A stretch of DNA of 64,000 nucleotides from Actinacidiphila yeochonensis CN732 (lineage in GTDB: Bacteria; Actinomycetota; Actinomycetes; Streptomycetales; Streptomycetaceae), in NCBI RefSeq assembly GCF_000745345.1, contig NZ_JQNR01000005.1, positions 1,054,001-1,118,000 of the forward strand. Direction: 5' to 3'. Below are positions 1 to 7,658 of this stretch, piece by piece; the first letter of the stretch is position 1; the number at the start of each line of letters is the position of its first letter. The notes beneath the pieces are model-generated. The model was not told the origin of the DNA, did not search any database, and worked only from the letters and a program-made list of their open reading frames with translations. Both the position numbers and the translations under genes were made by a program.

Positions 1-404
1 GAAGAACACTGTGTCGTGGGCCATCCCAGGATGGTGACAGCCGGCCGGACCGAGCGAGTGGTGCCGCTGGCGTGATGCCTCGGCGAGGGTGCGATGCTCC
101 ATGGCTTCTCGAATCCGCTGAAGGCGGTCCCGACAGCGCCGATCCGTGAGGGCCGGCCTGATCAGCGGCGGTACTGGTTCGAGTTCCGTTCGGCTCACGG
201 CCCGGCGTCCGCCGCGTGGACGGAGTCCGATGCGATCAAGCAGTCGGTGACAGCCTGGGCCGTACGCCAGTACGTGCACCAAGAGAGCTTGGAACTCCCA
301 CACGTCTGAGCGAATTCGACCTCAAAGCCTGGCCAATCTCACGACAATGTCGTACCCGACATCCACCCGACATCGATCGTGAGATTCCGACACGGGAAAT
401 GAGG
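1..404. other. island edge, no confident gene
   Basis: No gene can be supported here. A plus-strand reading frame at 94-309 would encode 71 residues. A minus-strand frame stays open from a GTG at 198 to the window edge and reads VSRTELEPVPPLIRP at its start. Neither has a good ribosome-binding site or a family I recognise. Base composition looks less GC-rich than the core genes to the right of 5750, which fits an accessory or decaying segment. Confidence 0.4.
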
Positions 405-447
405 CCCTACACACATGTAGGTTCCGCGTTCCGCTGACCTTTGCTGT
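405..447 (+). repeat. inverted repeat, left copy
   Basis: Positions 416-442 match the reverse complement of 2370-2396 at 26 of 27 bases. Each copy begins with a short palindrome of the form CCTACA-n-TGTAGG and continues into TTCCGCGTTYCGCTGACC. The pair encloses the barstar remnant, the SUKH gene and the IS256-type remnant. It could be the ends of a mobile unit or a duplicated regulatory site; no target duplication is evident. Confidence 0.6.
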
Positions 448-625
448 CGCTGTGACCTGGGAACGTTCCCGGCGTTCCGCGCGCTGCGTGACACCTTGAT
501 CATTCCGCGCTCTTGTAGCACTTTTTCGGGCCATCGTTCGGCTTCGGATGTCCAGACAGGAATGGCACGCGCATGTTGTGCCCCCCTGGACTCCGGGTTC
601 ATCGCGCAGTGCGCGCGGCCCGTAG

Positions 626-1353
626 GCTCTGGCCAGGTCGACTGAGCAGGCTCCGCAGAAGGCAGTCAAGCTCTGGCAGGATTGCGCGGATGCGTACGAC
701 TTCCTGGAGCAGATTCGGCTCAGACCCGAAATGTGGCTGCCAGACGGGTCGCTCCTCCACCTGCAGTCGATCCTCACCGGCTGCCGGGTCGCGCTGGGCG
801 TGCACGGCATCGGCGAACCCTTTGACTTCTGGCCCGGAGAGCGCTTCACCCAATGGCTGCACGAGCGACGCGGGACATCCAGTTCCCTGACCTGGGCAGC
901 CGAGATCGAACGCATCACACCTCCGGACAGCACCCCGGTCGCCGAGTTCTTCGTCCTCCTCGACGCCTTCCGGCACGACGTCGCGCCCGCACCCGTCGAG
1001 GCAGTCCGCAGGACGGGGCTGCCCTCCAGCTCCCGGACTACTACGGCCGCAACCTCGACGCCCTCAACGACTGCCTCGGAGATGTCGCCTGCTACGGCCC
1101 GTACGACGACTCGCCGGAAGGCGCCGGCCTCGTGCTCGTCATGACGGACTATGACCGCTTTGCCACCGTCTCCCCGCGGACGGCGCAGATCGTCCCGGAC
1201 GTCATCGCCAACCAGGCCCGTCAAGCCGCCGTGCTCCAGCGCCGCTTCTTCGCCCTGATCCACAGCAACGACCCCGACATCCGCTTCGAACCCGTCGGAG
1301 CCACCGCCGTCATGTGGAATAGCGAAGAATGGCTGGACTCGCGGCGCCGGTGA
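626..1353 (+). pseudogene. barstar-family (RNase inhibitor) gene, frame-disrupted
   Basis: The 3' half, in the frame ending at 1353, carries a clear barstar-type sequence: LPDYYGRNLDALNDCLGD followed by a C-terminal VGATAVMWNSEEWLD. Barstar proteins inhibit barnase-type ribonucleases and often serve as immunity proteins to polymorphic toxins. The expected N-terminal strand of the fold is missing. Upstream, the open sequence lies in another frame (about 626-1010; MWLPDGSLLHLQSILTG is readable) and looks like a protein of about 125 residues. The frame change falls near 1005-1020. I read this as a deletion or frameshift joining or breaking one or two immunity genes. A short functional barstar from an internal start is possible but would lack the first strand. 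Confidence 0.6.
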
Positions 1354-1380
1354 GAACGGAGTGTCGCCCGGCTCGCGCAG

Positions 1381-1977
1381 TCAGAACGGCTCGAAGCCCG
1401 GCATCACCGGGCCGATCTCGCCGGCGGCAGCCATCTCCTCCAGATCCTCCGGCTCCAAGAACTCCAAGGCCTCCGGTTCGACACCGTGATACCGGTCGAC
1501 ATCCAGTAGGCGCTTCACGAACGCAAGGGCGAAGCTTGAGAACGGGCCGTCAAACGTCTCGCACCCTTCTTCATGGGCCATCGTGACGATCTTCCATCGA
1601 TCCGGATCCGGGTCGCAGGGGAGGAAGAAGTGCTCGTCGCCGCTGTAGTCGTATCCCCACGAGATCAGCCCACCGGCCTCGGGGTGGAAGGGGTAGGGGA
1701 CATGCTCGAAGTCGCCCCGGTCGAGGTTCCTGTCACGGCGCTCCGTGAAGAGTGCGTGTGTCTTGAGCATGCGCTCCAGAAGTGGGCTCGATCCACGCGG
1801 GTGGAAGACGACGAGCTCGCCGGAGATGACTCCACTCCCGTAGGCGTCCAGGAACGTTGTGAAGTCACCGGGCAGAGCCGAGCCTACGTGCCGCTCGATT
1901 TCATCCCAGTCGTCCGGGGCGGTCGTCCGGCGGGAGGGCTCGCCAAGCAGGGACTGCAACTTTTGCAACGAGGACAC
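1381..1977 (-). CDS. SMI1/KNR4 (SUKH) family protein
   Basis: A 198-residue protein from a GTG start at 1975-1977, preceded by GGGAG. The N-terminal part (DDWDEIERHVGSALPGDF) and the following FLDAYGSGVISGELVVFHP are typical of the SUKH superfamily, whose members often neutralise polymorphic or contact-dependent toxins; others have unrelated roles. There is no signal peptide or membrane segment, so it should be cytoplasmic. The C-terminal 35 residues are rich in Glu and Pro. No toxin gene lies beside it, so an orphan immunity function is inferred from the family and from the barstar remnant next door. Confidence 0.8.
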   Translation of the reverse strand: MSSLQKLQSLLGEPSRRTTAPDDWDEIERHVGSALPGDFTTFLDAYGSGVISGELVVFHPRGSSPLLERMLKTHALFTERRDRNLDRGDFEHVPYPFHPEAGGLISWGYDYSGDEHFFLPCDPDPDRWKIVTMAHEEGCETFDGPFSSFALAFVKRLLDVDRYHGVEPEALEFLEPEDLEEMAAAGEIGPVMPGFEPF

Positions 1978-2167
1978 GCACCACTCCCAAGCTCCAGCGG
2001 TCAGTACTCCGCCGACGCGAACCTAGTGGCCACCGGCCTCCAGTGCCAGTGCTCAGCCTTCGTTCTCACGGCACCCATCCCGAAAACGATCAGTTAGCCG
2101 CTGTCCGATGCTCCCCGAGGTGGACCGCAAATCGTTCGGTGTGACTCCCGATCACGGAGGATGCATC
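1978..2167. other. gap between SUKH gene and IS256-type remnant
   Basis: About 190 bases without a supportable gene. The 3' end holds GGAGG at about 2156-2160, a plausible ribosome-binding site for the transposase remnant starting at 2168. Confidence 0.4.
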
Positions 2168-2344
2168 GATGACCAGTGAGAACGTGGCCGAGGACGAGGC
2201 CGGCGAGCTGGCAGTGGCTGTGTCGGCGAAGGTCGTAGACAACCAGCTGATCGACGAGTCACGAACCCTCCCCAGCCCTGACGTTTCGTCACCCAACCGA
2301 GTGAAGGCCAGGACCTGCGAGTCCACGATTCCTGACCAATAGAC
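2168..2344 (+). pseudogene. IS256-type transposase, N-terminal remnant
   Basis: From an ATG at 2168, preceded by GGAGG, the frame reads MTSENVAEDEAGELAVAVSA then KVVDNQLIDE. From memory this resembles the first 30 residues of Streptomyces IS256-family (mutator-type) transposases. After that the reading departs from the family and stops after 58 residues, so the catalytic DDE domain is absent. The assignment rests on a short N-terminal match only. An imperfect inverted repeat lies around the end of the frame (CCACGATTCC ... GGAATCGTGG). Confidence 0.5.
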
Positions 2345-2364
2345 CAAGCAGAGGTCACGGAATC

Positions 2365-2408
2365 GTGGAAAAGGTCAGCGAAACGCGGAACCTACAACAC
2401 TTGTAGGT
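2365..2408 (-). repeat. inverted repeat, right copy
   Basis: Partner of the copy at 405-447; positions 2370-2396 match it at 26 of 27 bases in inverted orientation. This copy contains a perfect small palindrome, CCTACAA-CAC-TTGTAGG, at 2391-2407. Confidence 0.6.
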
Positions 2409-2635
2409 TCTCAGCCTCGATGTCATCCGACCGGCTGGGCGACCTGCGCCTTCGGCCCGTTCTCAATCGGATGACATGGCTCCGGATTCTCAGTTGCGTG
2501 ACAGATCCTCTCGGCTCCGGTGCTTCCTCAGCAGGCGGTCGAGAGGCGTTGAGCGGTGTCGACGGCTCGGACAGTGCGTGGAAGGGTCGGGGTCATGTCG
2601 CGATGATGCCAAGAAGTCTCCGCGGGGCCGAGGGG
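2409..2635. repeat. gene-free stretch with an 11-bp inverted repeat
   Basis: No gene is supported here. ATGTCATCCGA at 2420-2430 is the exact reverse complement of TCGGATGACAT at 2467-2477, with 36 bases between them. It may be a fold, a binding site or a mobile-element trace. Confidence 0.35.
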
Positions 2636-2950
2636 TCAGCTGGGCTGGGATGCGATCTGCCGACGAGCAGAAGCCCAGACTTCCTGAAACTCCTCGGAGG
2701 TGAGTTGTTCGGGGTCGTGGCCTTCCCATTCCGAGAGGGGCAGCTCGGCCGTGATCCCGAACCTGCTGTCGTACTCATCGAGGCGGCCAGCTTCCTGGGC
2801 CTGCTCCCATTCTGTGAGGGAGGCAGCTGCGATCGGGGTCAGCTCGGGGCCTTCCAGTTCCACCTGCCGGATCACCCAGCCTTCGGCGTCGACCTCGAAG
2901 TAGAACCAGGTGTCTTCCTCGTCCCAGTAGCAGCGCATCCACGTCGTCAC
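2636..2950 (-). CDS. small acidic protein of unknown function, coupled to the S1 protein
   Basis: A 104-residue acidic protein. The GTG at 2948-2950 overlaps the stop of the upstream S1-domain gene by 4 bases, which points to translational coupling; an in-frame ATG at 2936-2938 (MRCYWDEEDTWFYFEVD) is an alternative start. It has no membrane segment and many Trp, Glu and Asp residues. I do not recognise a named domain, though similar small proteins occur across Streptomyces. Tight coupling suggests it works with, or regulates, the S1-domain protein. Confidence 0.65.
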   Translation of the reverse strand: MTTWMRCYWDEEDTWFYFEVDAEGWVIRQVELEGPELTPIAAASLTEWEQAQEAGRLDEYDSRFGITAELPLSEWEGHDPEQLTSEEFQEVWASARRQIASQPS

Positions 2951-4425
2951 TGGTCAACCTGCCTCTGCGACAGGGCAATACGGCGCCGCGGGACATCGAC
3001 ATCGATGATCTTCACCGTGAGCACGTCGCCGACCTCAATGACGTCCTCCGGCGCTTGATCCAGCTCGCTGGTGTGCACGAGGCCCTGGAAGCCGTCCTCT
3101 CGGTCTTCCATGCGGACGAAGACTCCGAACGGGAGGACTTTGGTGACCGGTCCGGTGGCCACCTGTCCAAGCTGTTGCGCGACCTGGGGCCACGGGTCCT
3201 CCTGCACTGCTCGCAGCGACAGCGGCACCCGTTCCCGGACCATGTCGACGTCGAGGACTTCGGCTGTGATCTCCTGGCCGACGCTGACGATGTCGGACGG
3301 GTGATTGAAGGGACGCCAGGACAGCTCCGGAATGTTGATCATCGCGGTGAAGCCGCCGATGTCCACGAAGGTGACACCGAAGTCGGCGATGGATGTCACC
3401 GTGCCGGTGACGACTTGGCCGCGCCGCAGGGTCTTCAGGAACGCCCAGTCCCGGTCGCTGGGCGTCGGTTCGGTCTGCCAGCGAGCGCGCAGAACACCGT
3501 CGCTGTCCGGCAGCACAGCGGTGAACAGTGGGAGATCTTGACCGGCATACATGGATACGACACCGGCAGCGCGCGCGCTGGCGAGCTGGGAGGTCACTGC
3601 CTCGAACTGGGTCTCGTCCACGACCGTGCTCGTGATCTGACCGTCCTCGTTCTCCCAGACGACCTCCACCAGGCCCTCGTCGGGTAGAGCGGCCACGGCC
3701 GTGCCGACGTCGGTGAGCAGGTCCGGCCAGACCGCCAACTGGGATCGTGGGGCCAGCCGGGAGCGCACGGTCTCGATGCTGTCGCGGGTCAGGCGGTGCC
3801 ACCGGGACGCGTTCCCTGCGAAGATCTCCTCCAGGAACACGGCACGGTGGGCGCTGACGGTCCAGTGCAGGCGGTCCCAGAAGTCGGCGTCGGCCGGGCG
3901 CTGCACGTAATCAGGATCGTCGGGGGCGAAATCGTACGGCGATGCGTCCAGGCATTCCGGGAACAGGCCGAGCGCACGGGTGCGGGTCAGCGCGCCTTCA
4001 CAGGGCCGACTGCTGCCGATGTAAAGGTACTGGTCCCAGCCGACGTGCACCGTGAACTCTCCCTCCGCCTCCAATCGGCACCAGGCACCGCTGTCGCGGA
4101 GCATGGCCCGTACAAGTTCCAGGCCGAGGGCAATCGACACCAGTGCACCGTCGTGGAAACCGGCGAGGCCAGCGGGAAAGAGGTCCGCCAGGCCGTAGCC
4201 GTCGACCGGTGGCTCCAGACCGAAGTGAGCGAAGCCTCCGAGCTGCGGCTCGCGGACGGCCAGCTGGTCGACGCCGGCGTCCTCGGCGAAGGCGGCGACG
4301 GCCTGAAGATAGGTGGCTTCGATCGGCCCGTGGTCGCTCGTCGCGGGCTCAGTGCCGGCGTAATGCCCGTGCTGGTCGCGGTCGGCGGGGTTGTACTTCG
4401 TCACCTGGTAGACGTAAGGCAGCAC
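2947..4425 (-). CDS. protein with two C-terminal S1 RNA-binding domains
   Basis: A 492-residue protein from a GTG at 4423-4425 (VLPYVYQVTKYNPADRD); longer starts upstream look less natural. The first 330 residues form an unrecognised region rich in aromatic and acidic residues. Two S1 (OB-fold) domains follow at about 345-415 (RRGQVVTGTVTSIADFGVTF) and 425-490 (GPVTKVLPFGVFVRMEDRED). S1 domains bind RNA, as in ribosomal protein S1 and some RNases. There is no nuclease motif, signal peptide or membrane segment, so cytoplasmic RNA binding is the safest reading. The gene overlaps the small acidic gene downstream by 4 bases. Its place among immunity-like genes hints at a link with RNA-targeting toxins, but that is inference. 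Confidence 0.75.
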   Translation of the reverse strand: MLPYVYQVTKYNPADRDQHGHYAGTEPATSDHGPIEATYLQAVAAFAEDAGVDQLAVREPQLGGFAHFGLEPPVDGYGLADLFPAGLAGFHDGALVSIALGLELVRAMLRDSGAWCRLEAEGEFTVHVGWDQYLYIGSSRPCEGALTRTRALGLFPECLDASPYDFAPDDPDYVQRPADADFWDRLHWTVSAHRAVFLEEIFAGNASRWHRLTRDSIETVRSRLAPRSQLAVWPDLLTDVGTAVAALPDEGLVEVVWENEDGQITSTVVDETQFEAVTSQLASARAAGVVSMYAGQDLPLFTAVLPDSDGVLRARWQTEPTPSDRDWAFLKTLRRGQVVTGTVTSIADFGVTFVDIGGFTAMINIPELSWRPFNHPSDIVSVGQEITAEVLDVDMVRERVPLSLRAVQEDPWPQVAQQLGQVATGPVTKVLPFGVFVRMEDREDGFQGLVHTSELDQAPEDVIEVGDVLTVKIIDVDVPRRRIALSQRQVDQ

Positions 4426-4566
4426 GTCACTGCCCGCCGGACATCGACGACGTGGATGCGTTCTGACGGCATTCGAGGGCGCGGTAGACGGTGGCACGGC
4501 TGGACAAGAAGAACTCAGTGGGGTCGGCGATGGTCACCTCGACATGATCGCCCAGTTGCTCGTGAG

Positions 4567-5740
4567 TCAGCTCGGACTTCCGGTATCCGGGCGCAGGGCT
4601 TCGCGGTGGCTGGCACCTCCGAGAGGGCGGAGCGGAATGCCGAGTTCGTGTGCCCAGCGGTTCATGCTGGAGGTACTTACCCCCATCTCATGTGCGAGCT
4701 CGGGAAGCGGCCGTCGGCACGTGACGTACTGATCGAAGAGCCACTCTCGGTCGACAGGGTGGTGGCTGCGGCGTCCTCGCTGCAGCGGGATCCCGTGTTC
4801 CCGGGCGAGACGGGTGATGGTCTGCCGCGAGACGCCCAGGCCGTCAGCGATGGCCTTCGCGGACTGGCGCTCGTCGAGGTATCGGCGCCGCAGTTCCTCT
4901 TCGGGGACGCCACGGATGGCGTGGCTGACTCGTCCCAGGGCACGGGCCTGAGACGGTGTGAGCGGTTGGGCCTGCGCGGGGTGCTCTTCCAGCGCGAGGA
5001 GCACGGCCTCGATGCTGACGCCCAGCGCCACGGCTGCAGCACGAGCCGGGCAGCGGCGTCCTCGGACCAGGCCGTGCAGGCGCTGGATTTCGATGCCGTT
5101 AGCGTCGTGTCCAGGTAGGTCGAGGTCGTCCAGCAGGTTGGTCAGAGGGTGCCAGGTAACGGGTTCTCGCCGTATGCCGTTGCGGTGGAGGAAAGCACGG
5201 GCGGCCTCGCGCAAACCCTGCCGGATCTGCGGGGTTCACACTTCCGTGAAGCGCTCGGCTTCCGCGCGGAACATGTTGTGGTCGGCAGTGGGGAATTCGG
5301 GCGCATGCTCGATTGGGGTGCCGCTGATCTGGGTGAACACAATGCATCGGGCGATGCGGAGTCGTCGTCCGGTGCCTGGATGCTGGCCGGCGTCCCGGCA
5401 GATCTGCGCCAATGTCTCAACGGACGGCAGGTCGGCGTAGTCCAGGCCGCGGCGGCGCTCGTAGTTGATGGGGTAAGGACGGGCGTCCAGGTGGTCGGCG
5501 AGGCGGGTCAGGGCTGAGGCGGTGATCTCCCAGCGCGGGGGCCAGCACCCGCCGATAGGCTCCGCGGGTGGGGCTGAGGCGCACAGCCCATTGTGGCCAC
5601 ATGGCTGCGGGGAGCCGGCTTGAGCGACGGCGGAGGCGCTGCCGTTGCCTGGCGGCGGACGGGGGCACCGGGTCTGCGGCCGTCCGATAGCGCAGTTGGT
5701 CACCGGGGCGCATCGAAGCTGCAAGAGCTGCCAACTGCAC
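4567..5740 (-). pseudogene. multi-HTH DNA-binding protein, disrupted
   Basis: The 3' part (to 4567) encodes three helix-turn-helix-like segments: CPARAAAVALGVSIEAVL, SAKAIADGLGVSRQTITRLA and PLPELAHEMGVSTSSMNRWA. Reading upstream in the same frame, a TGA near 5236 follows AERFTEV and is followed in frame by TPQIRQGLREAARAF, so one nonsense codon splits a continuous sequence. Further upstream, coding-like sequence (LPAAMWPQWAVRLSP) lies in another frame, with the switch near 5530. From memory it resembles DNA-binding proteins found with transposon or TniQ-type genes in actinomycetes; that link is uncertain. The 215-residue downstream piece could still be made from an internal start. Confidence 0.5.
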
Positions 5741-5752
5741 CTTCCGCAGGAC

Positions 5753-7201
5753 TCAGCCCAGGTTCTGGGCCATGTCCACGAAGCGGGAGTAGTGGCCCTG
5801 GAAGGCCACGGTGATCGTGGCTGTGGGGCCGTTGCGGTGCTTGGCGACGATCAGGTCGGCCTCACCGGCGCGCGGGGACTCCTTCTCGTAGGCGTCCTCA
5901 CGGTGCAGGAGGATCACCATGTCCGCGTCCTGCTCGATGGAGCCGGACTCGCGCAGGTCGGAGACCATCGGCTTCTTGTCGGTGCGCTGTTCCGGACCTC
6001 GGTTCAGCTGGGAGAGGGCGACCACCGGCACCTCAAGCTCCTTGGCGAGGAGCTTGAGGTTACGGGACATGTCCGAGACCTCCTGCTGACGGCTCTCGGG
6101 CCGCCGGGAGCCGCCGGACTGCATGAGCTGGAGGTAGTCGATGACGACCAGCCGCAGGTCGTTGCGCTGCTTGAGGCGCCGGCACTTGGCGCGGATCTCC
6201 ATCATCGACAGGTTCGGCGAGTCGTCGATGTAGAGCGGCGCCTCGGTGACGTCCGACATCCGGCGGGCGACCTTGGTCCAGTCGTCGTCCGTCATCGTGC
6301 CCGACCGCATGTGGTGCAGGGCCACCCGTGCCTCGGCCGACAGCAGGCGCATGGCGATCTCGTTGCGCCCCATCTCCAGGGAGAAGATGACGCTGGGCAT
6401 CTTGTTGGCGATCGAGCAGGTCCGGGCGAAGTCCAGCGCGAGGGTCGACTTGCCCATCGCGGGACGGGCGGCCACCACGATCATCTGACCGGGGTGCAGG
6501 CCGTTGGTGAGGGAGTCGAGGTCGGCGAAGCCGGTGGGCACGCCGGACATCTGGCCACTGCGGGAGCCGATCGCCTCGATCTCGTCGAGGGCGCCCTCCA
6601 TGATGTCGCCGAGCGGCGCGTAGTCCTCCGAGGTGCGCTGCTCGGTGACCGCGTAGATCTCCGCCTGGGCACTGTTGACGATCTCGTCGACGTCCCCGTC
6701 GGCGGCGTACCCCATCTGCGTGATGCGGGTACCGGCCTCCACGAGGCGGCGCAGCACGGCGCGTTCGTGGACGATCTCCGCGTAGTACTCGGCGTTGGCC
6801 GCCGTGGGCACCGCGTTGACGAGGGTGTGGAGGTAGGGGGAGCCGCCGATGCGGGCGATCTCGCCGCGCTTGGTCAGCTCCGCGGCCGTGGTGATGGGGT
6901 CGGCCGGCTCGCCGCGCGCGTAGAGGTCGAGGATCGCGCTGTAGATGGTCTCGTGCGCCGGACGGTAGAAGTCCTGCCCCTTGAGCACCTCGACGACGTC
7001 GGCGATCGCGTCCTTCGACAGCAGCATGCCGCCGAGGACGGACTGCTCCGCGTCCAGGTCCTGCGGGGGAACCCGCTCGAAACCGCCGCCGCCTTCGCCG
7101 AAACCCTCCTCGTCGCCGCCCCGCTTGCGGAACTGGCTGACGGCGGGGCGTTCGCCGGAGAGCTCGCTCCACCGGTCTTCGGCCGTCTCGGGCTGGCTCA
7201 T
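5753..7201 (-). CDS. dnaB: replicative DNA helicase DnaB
   Basis: A 482-residue protein starting MSQPETAEDRW at 7199-7201 behind GGAGGAGGGGG. DnaB is the ring-shaped hexameric helicase that unwinds DNA at the fork. The N-terminal domain begins near FERVPPQDLDAEQSVLGGM. The RecA-like motor has Walker A ARPAMGKST at about residue 245 and Walker B VVIDYLQLM near 352. No intein is present. Length fits the family. It has its own leader with several DnaA boxes (7381-7618) and points away from the MATE gene. Confidence 0.97.
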   Translation of the reverse strand: MSQPETAEDRWSELSGERPAVSQFRKRGGDEEGFGEGGGGFERVPPQDLDAEQSVLGGMLLSKDAIADVVEVLKGQDFYRPAHETIYSAILDLYARGEPADPITTAAELTKRGEIARIGGSPYLHTLVNAVPTAANAEYYAEIVHERAVLRRLVEAGTRITQMGYAADGDVDEIVNSAQAEIYAVTEQRTSEDYAPLGDIMEGALDEIEAIGSRSGQMSGVPTGFADLDSLTNGLHPGQMIVVAARPAMGKSTLALDFARTCSIANKMPSVIFSLEMGRNEIAMRLLSAEARVALHHMRSGTMTDDDWTKVARRMSDVTEAPLYIDDSPNLSMMEIRAKCRRLKQRNDLRLVVIDYLQLMQSGGSRRPESRQQEVSDMSRNLKLLAKELEVPVVALSQLNRGPEQRTDKKPMVSDLRESGSIEQDADMVILLHREDAYEKESPRAGEADLIVAKHRNGPTATITVAFQGHYSRFVDMAQNLG

Positions 7202-7380
7202 TCCCGCCCCCTCCTCCCGTCCGACCGGTTCTCCCGGGTTGCGCGTGCGTGCCACTCTTTCACGGCGGCGCGTGCCTTCTCGCGGCGGCCGCGCCGATCC
7301 GCCGACGCCTCCCGGCGGCCGTGCGGCACGCGTCGGGGGACGGTCCACGGTAGGACTGGCGGCCCCCCGGACCAAGCCGG

Positions 7381-7618
7381 TTATCCACAGGCGGTGTGGA
7401 TGAATCGGGGATACCTGTGGAGAACTGCCCCCAACCTGTGTACAGCCCTTGGGACGACGCTGTGGACAAGTCGGTGGGCGGCCCGGCGCGACCCCTCTGA
7501 GCTGCGCTTCTTTCGTCCATAGGCTGTGCAGGAGAAAAACTTCGGCGCCGAAATCAAGATCACGACAAACGACGCGGAGGAGATCACTCTACGCAGTCGA
7601 CGGTAATGGATGTCCACA
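7381..7618. promoter_or_regulatory. DnaA-box cluster upstream of dnaB
   Basis: The divergent dnaB/MATE region holds TTATCCACA at 7381-7389 and TGTGGACAA at 7461-7469 (the strong box TTGTCCACA on the other strand), plus near matches at 7416-7424 (TGTGGAGAA) and 7610-7618 (ATGTCCACA). These match the consensus used by Streptomyces DnaA. They could place dnaB under DnaA control or act as DnaA-titrating sites. Which role is not shown by the sequence. Confidence 0.65.
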
Positions 7619-7658
7619 ACTTTCGCCTCTTACCTGTGGACGGCTACCCTGGTCCGTC

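Noticed and set aside
94-309. 71-residue frame as a gene
   Set aside because: No ribosome-binding site or known family; the opposite strand is also open here.
4426-4566. Possible C-terminal HTH of a recombinase on the minus strand (SSRATVYRALE)
   Set aside because: Only about 45 residues, no start and no upstream catalytic part; too short to call.
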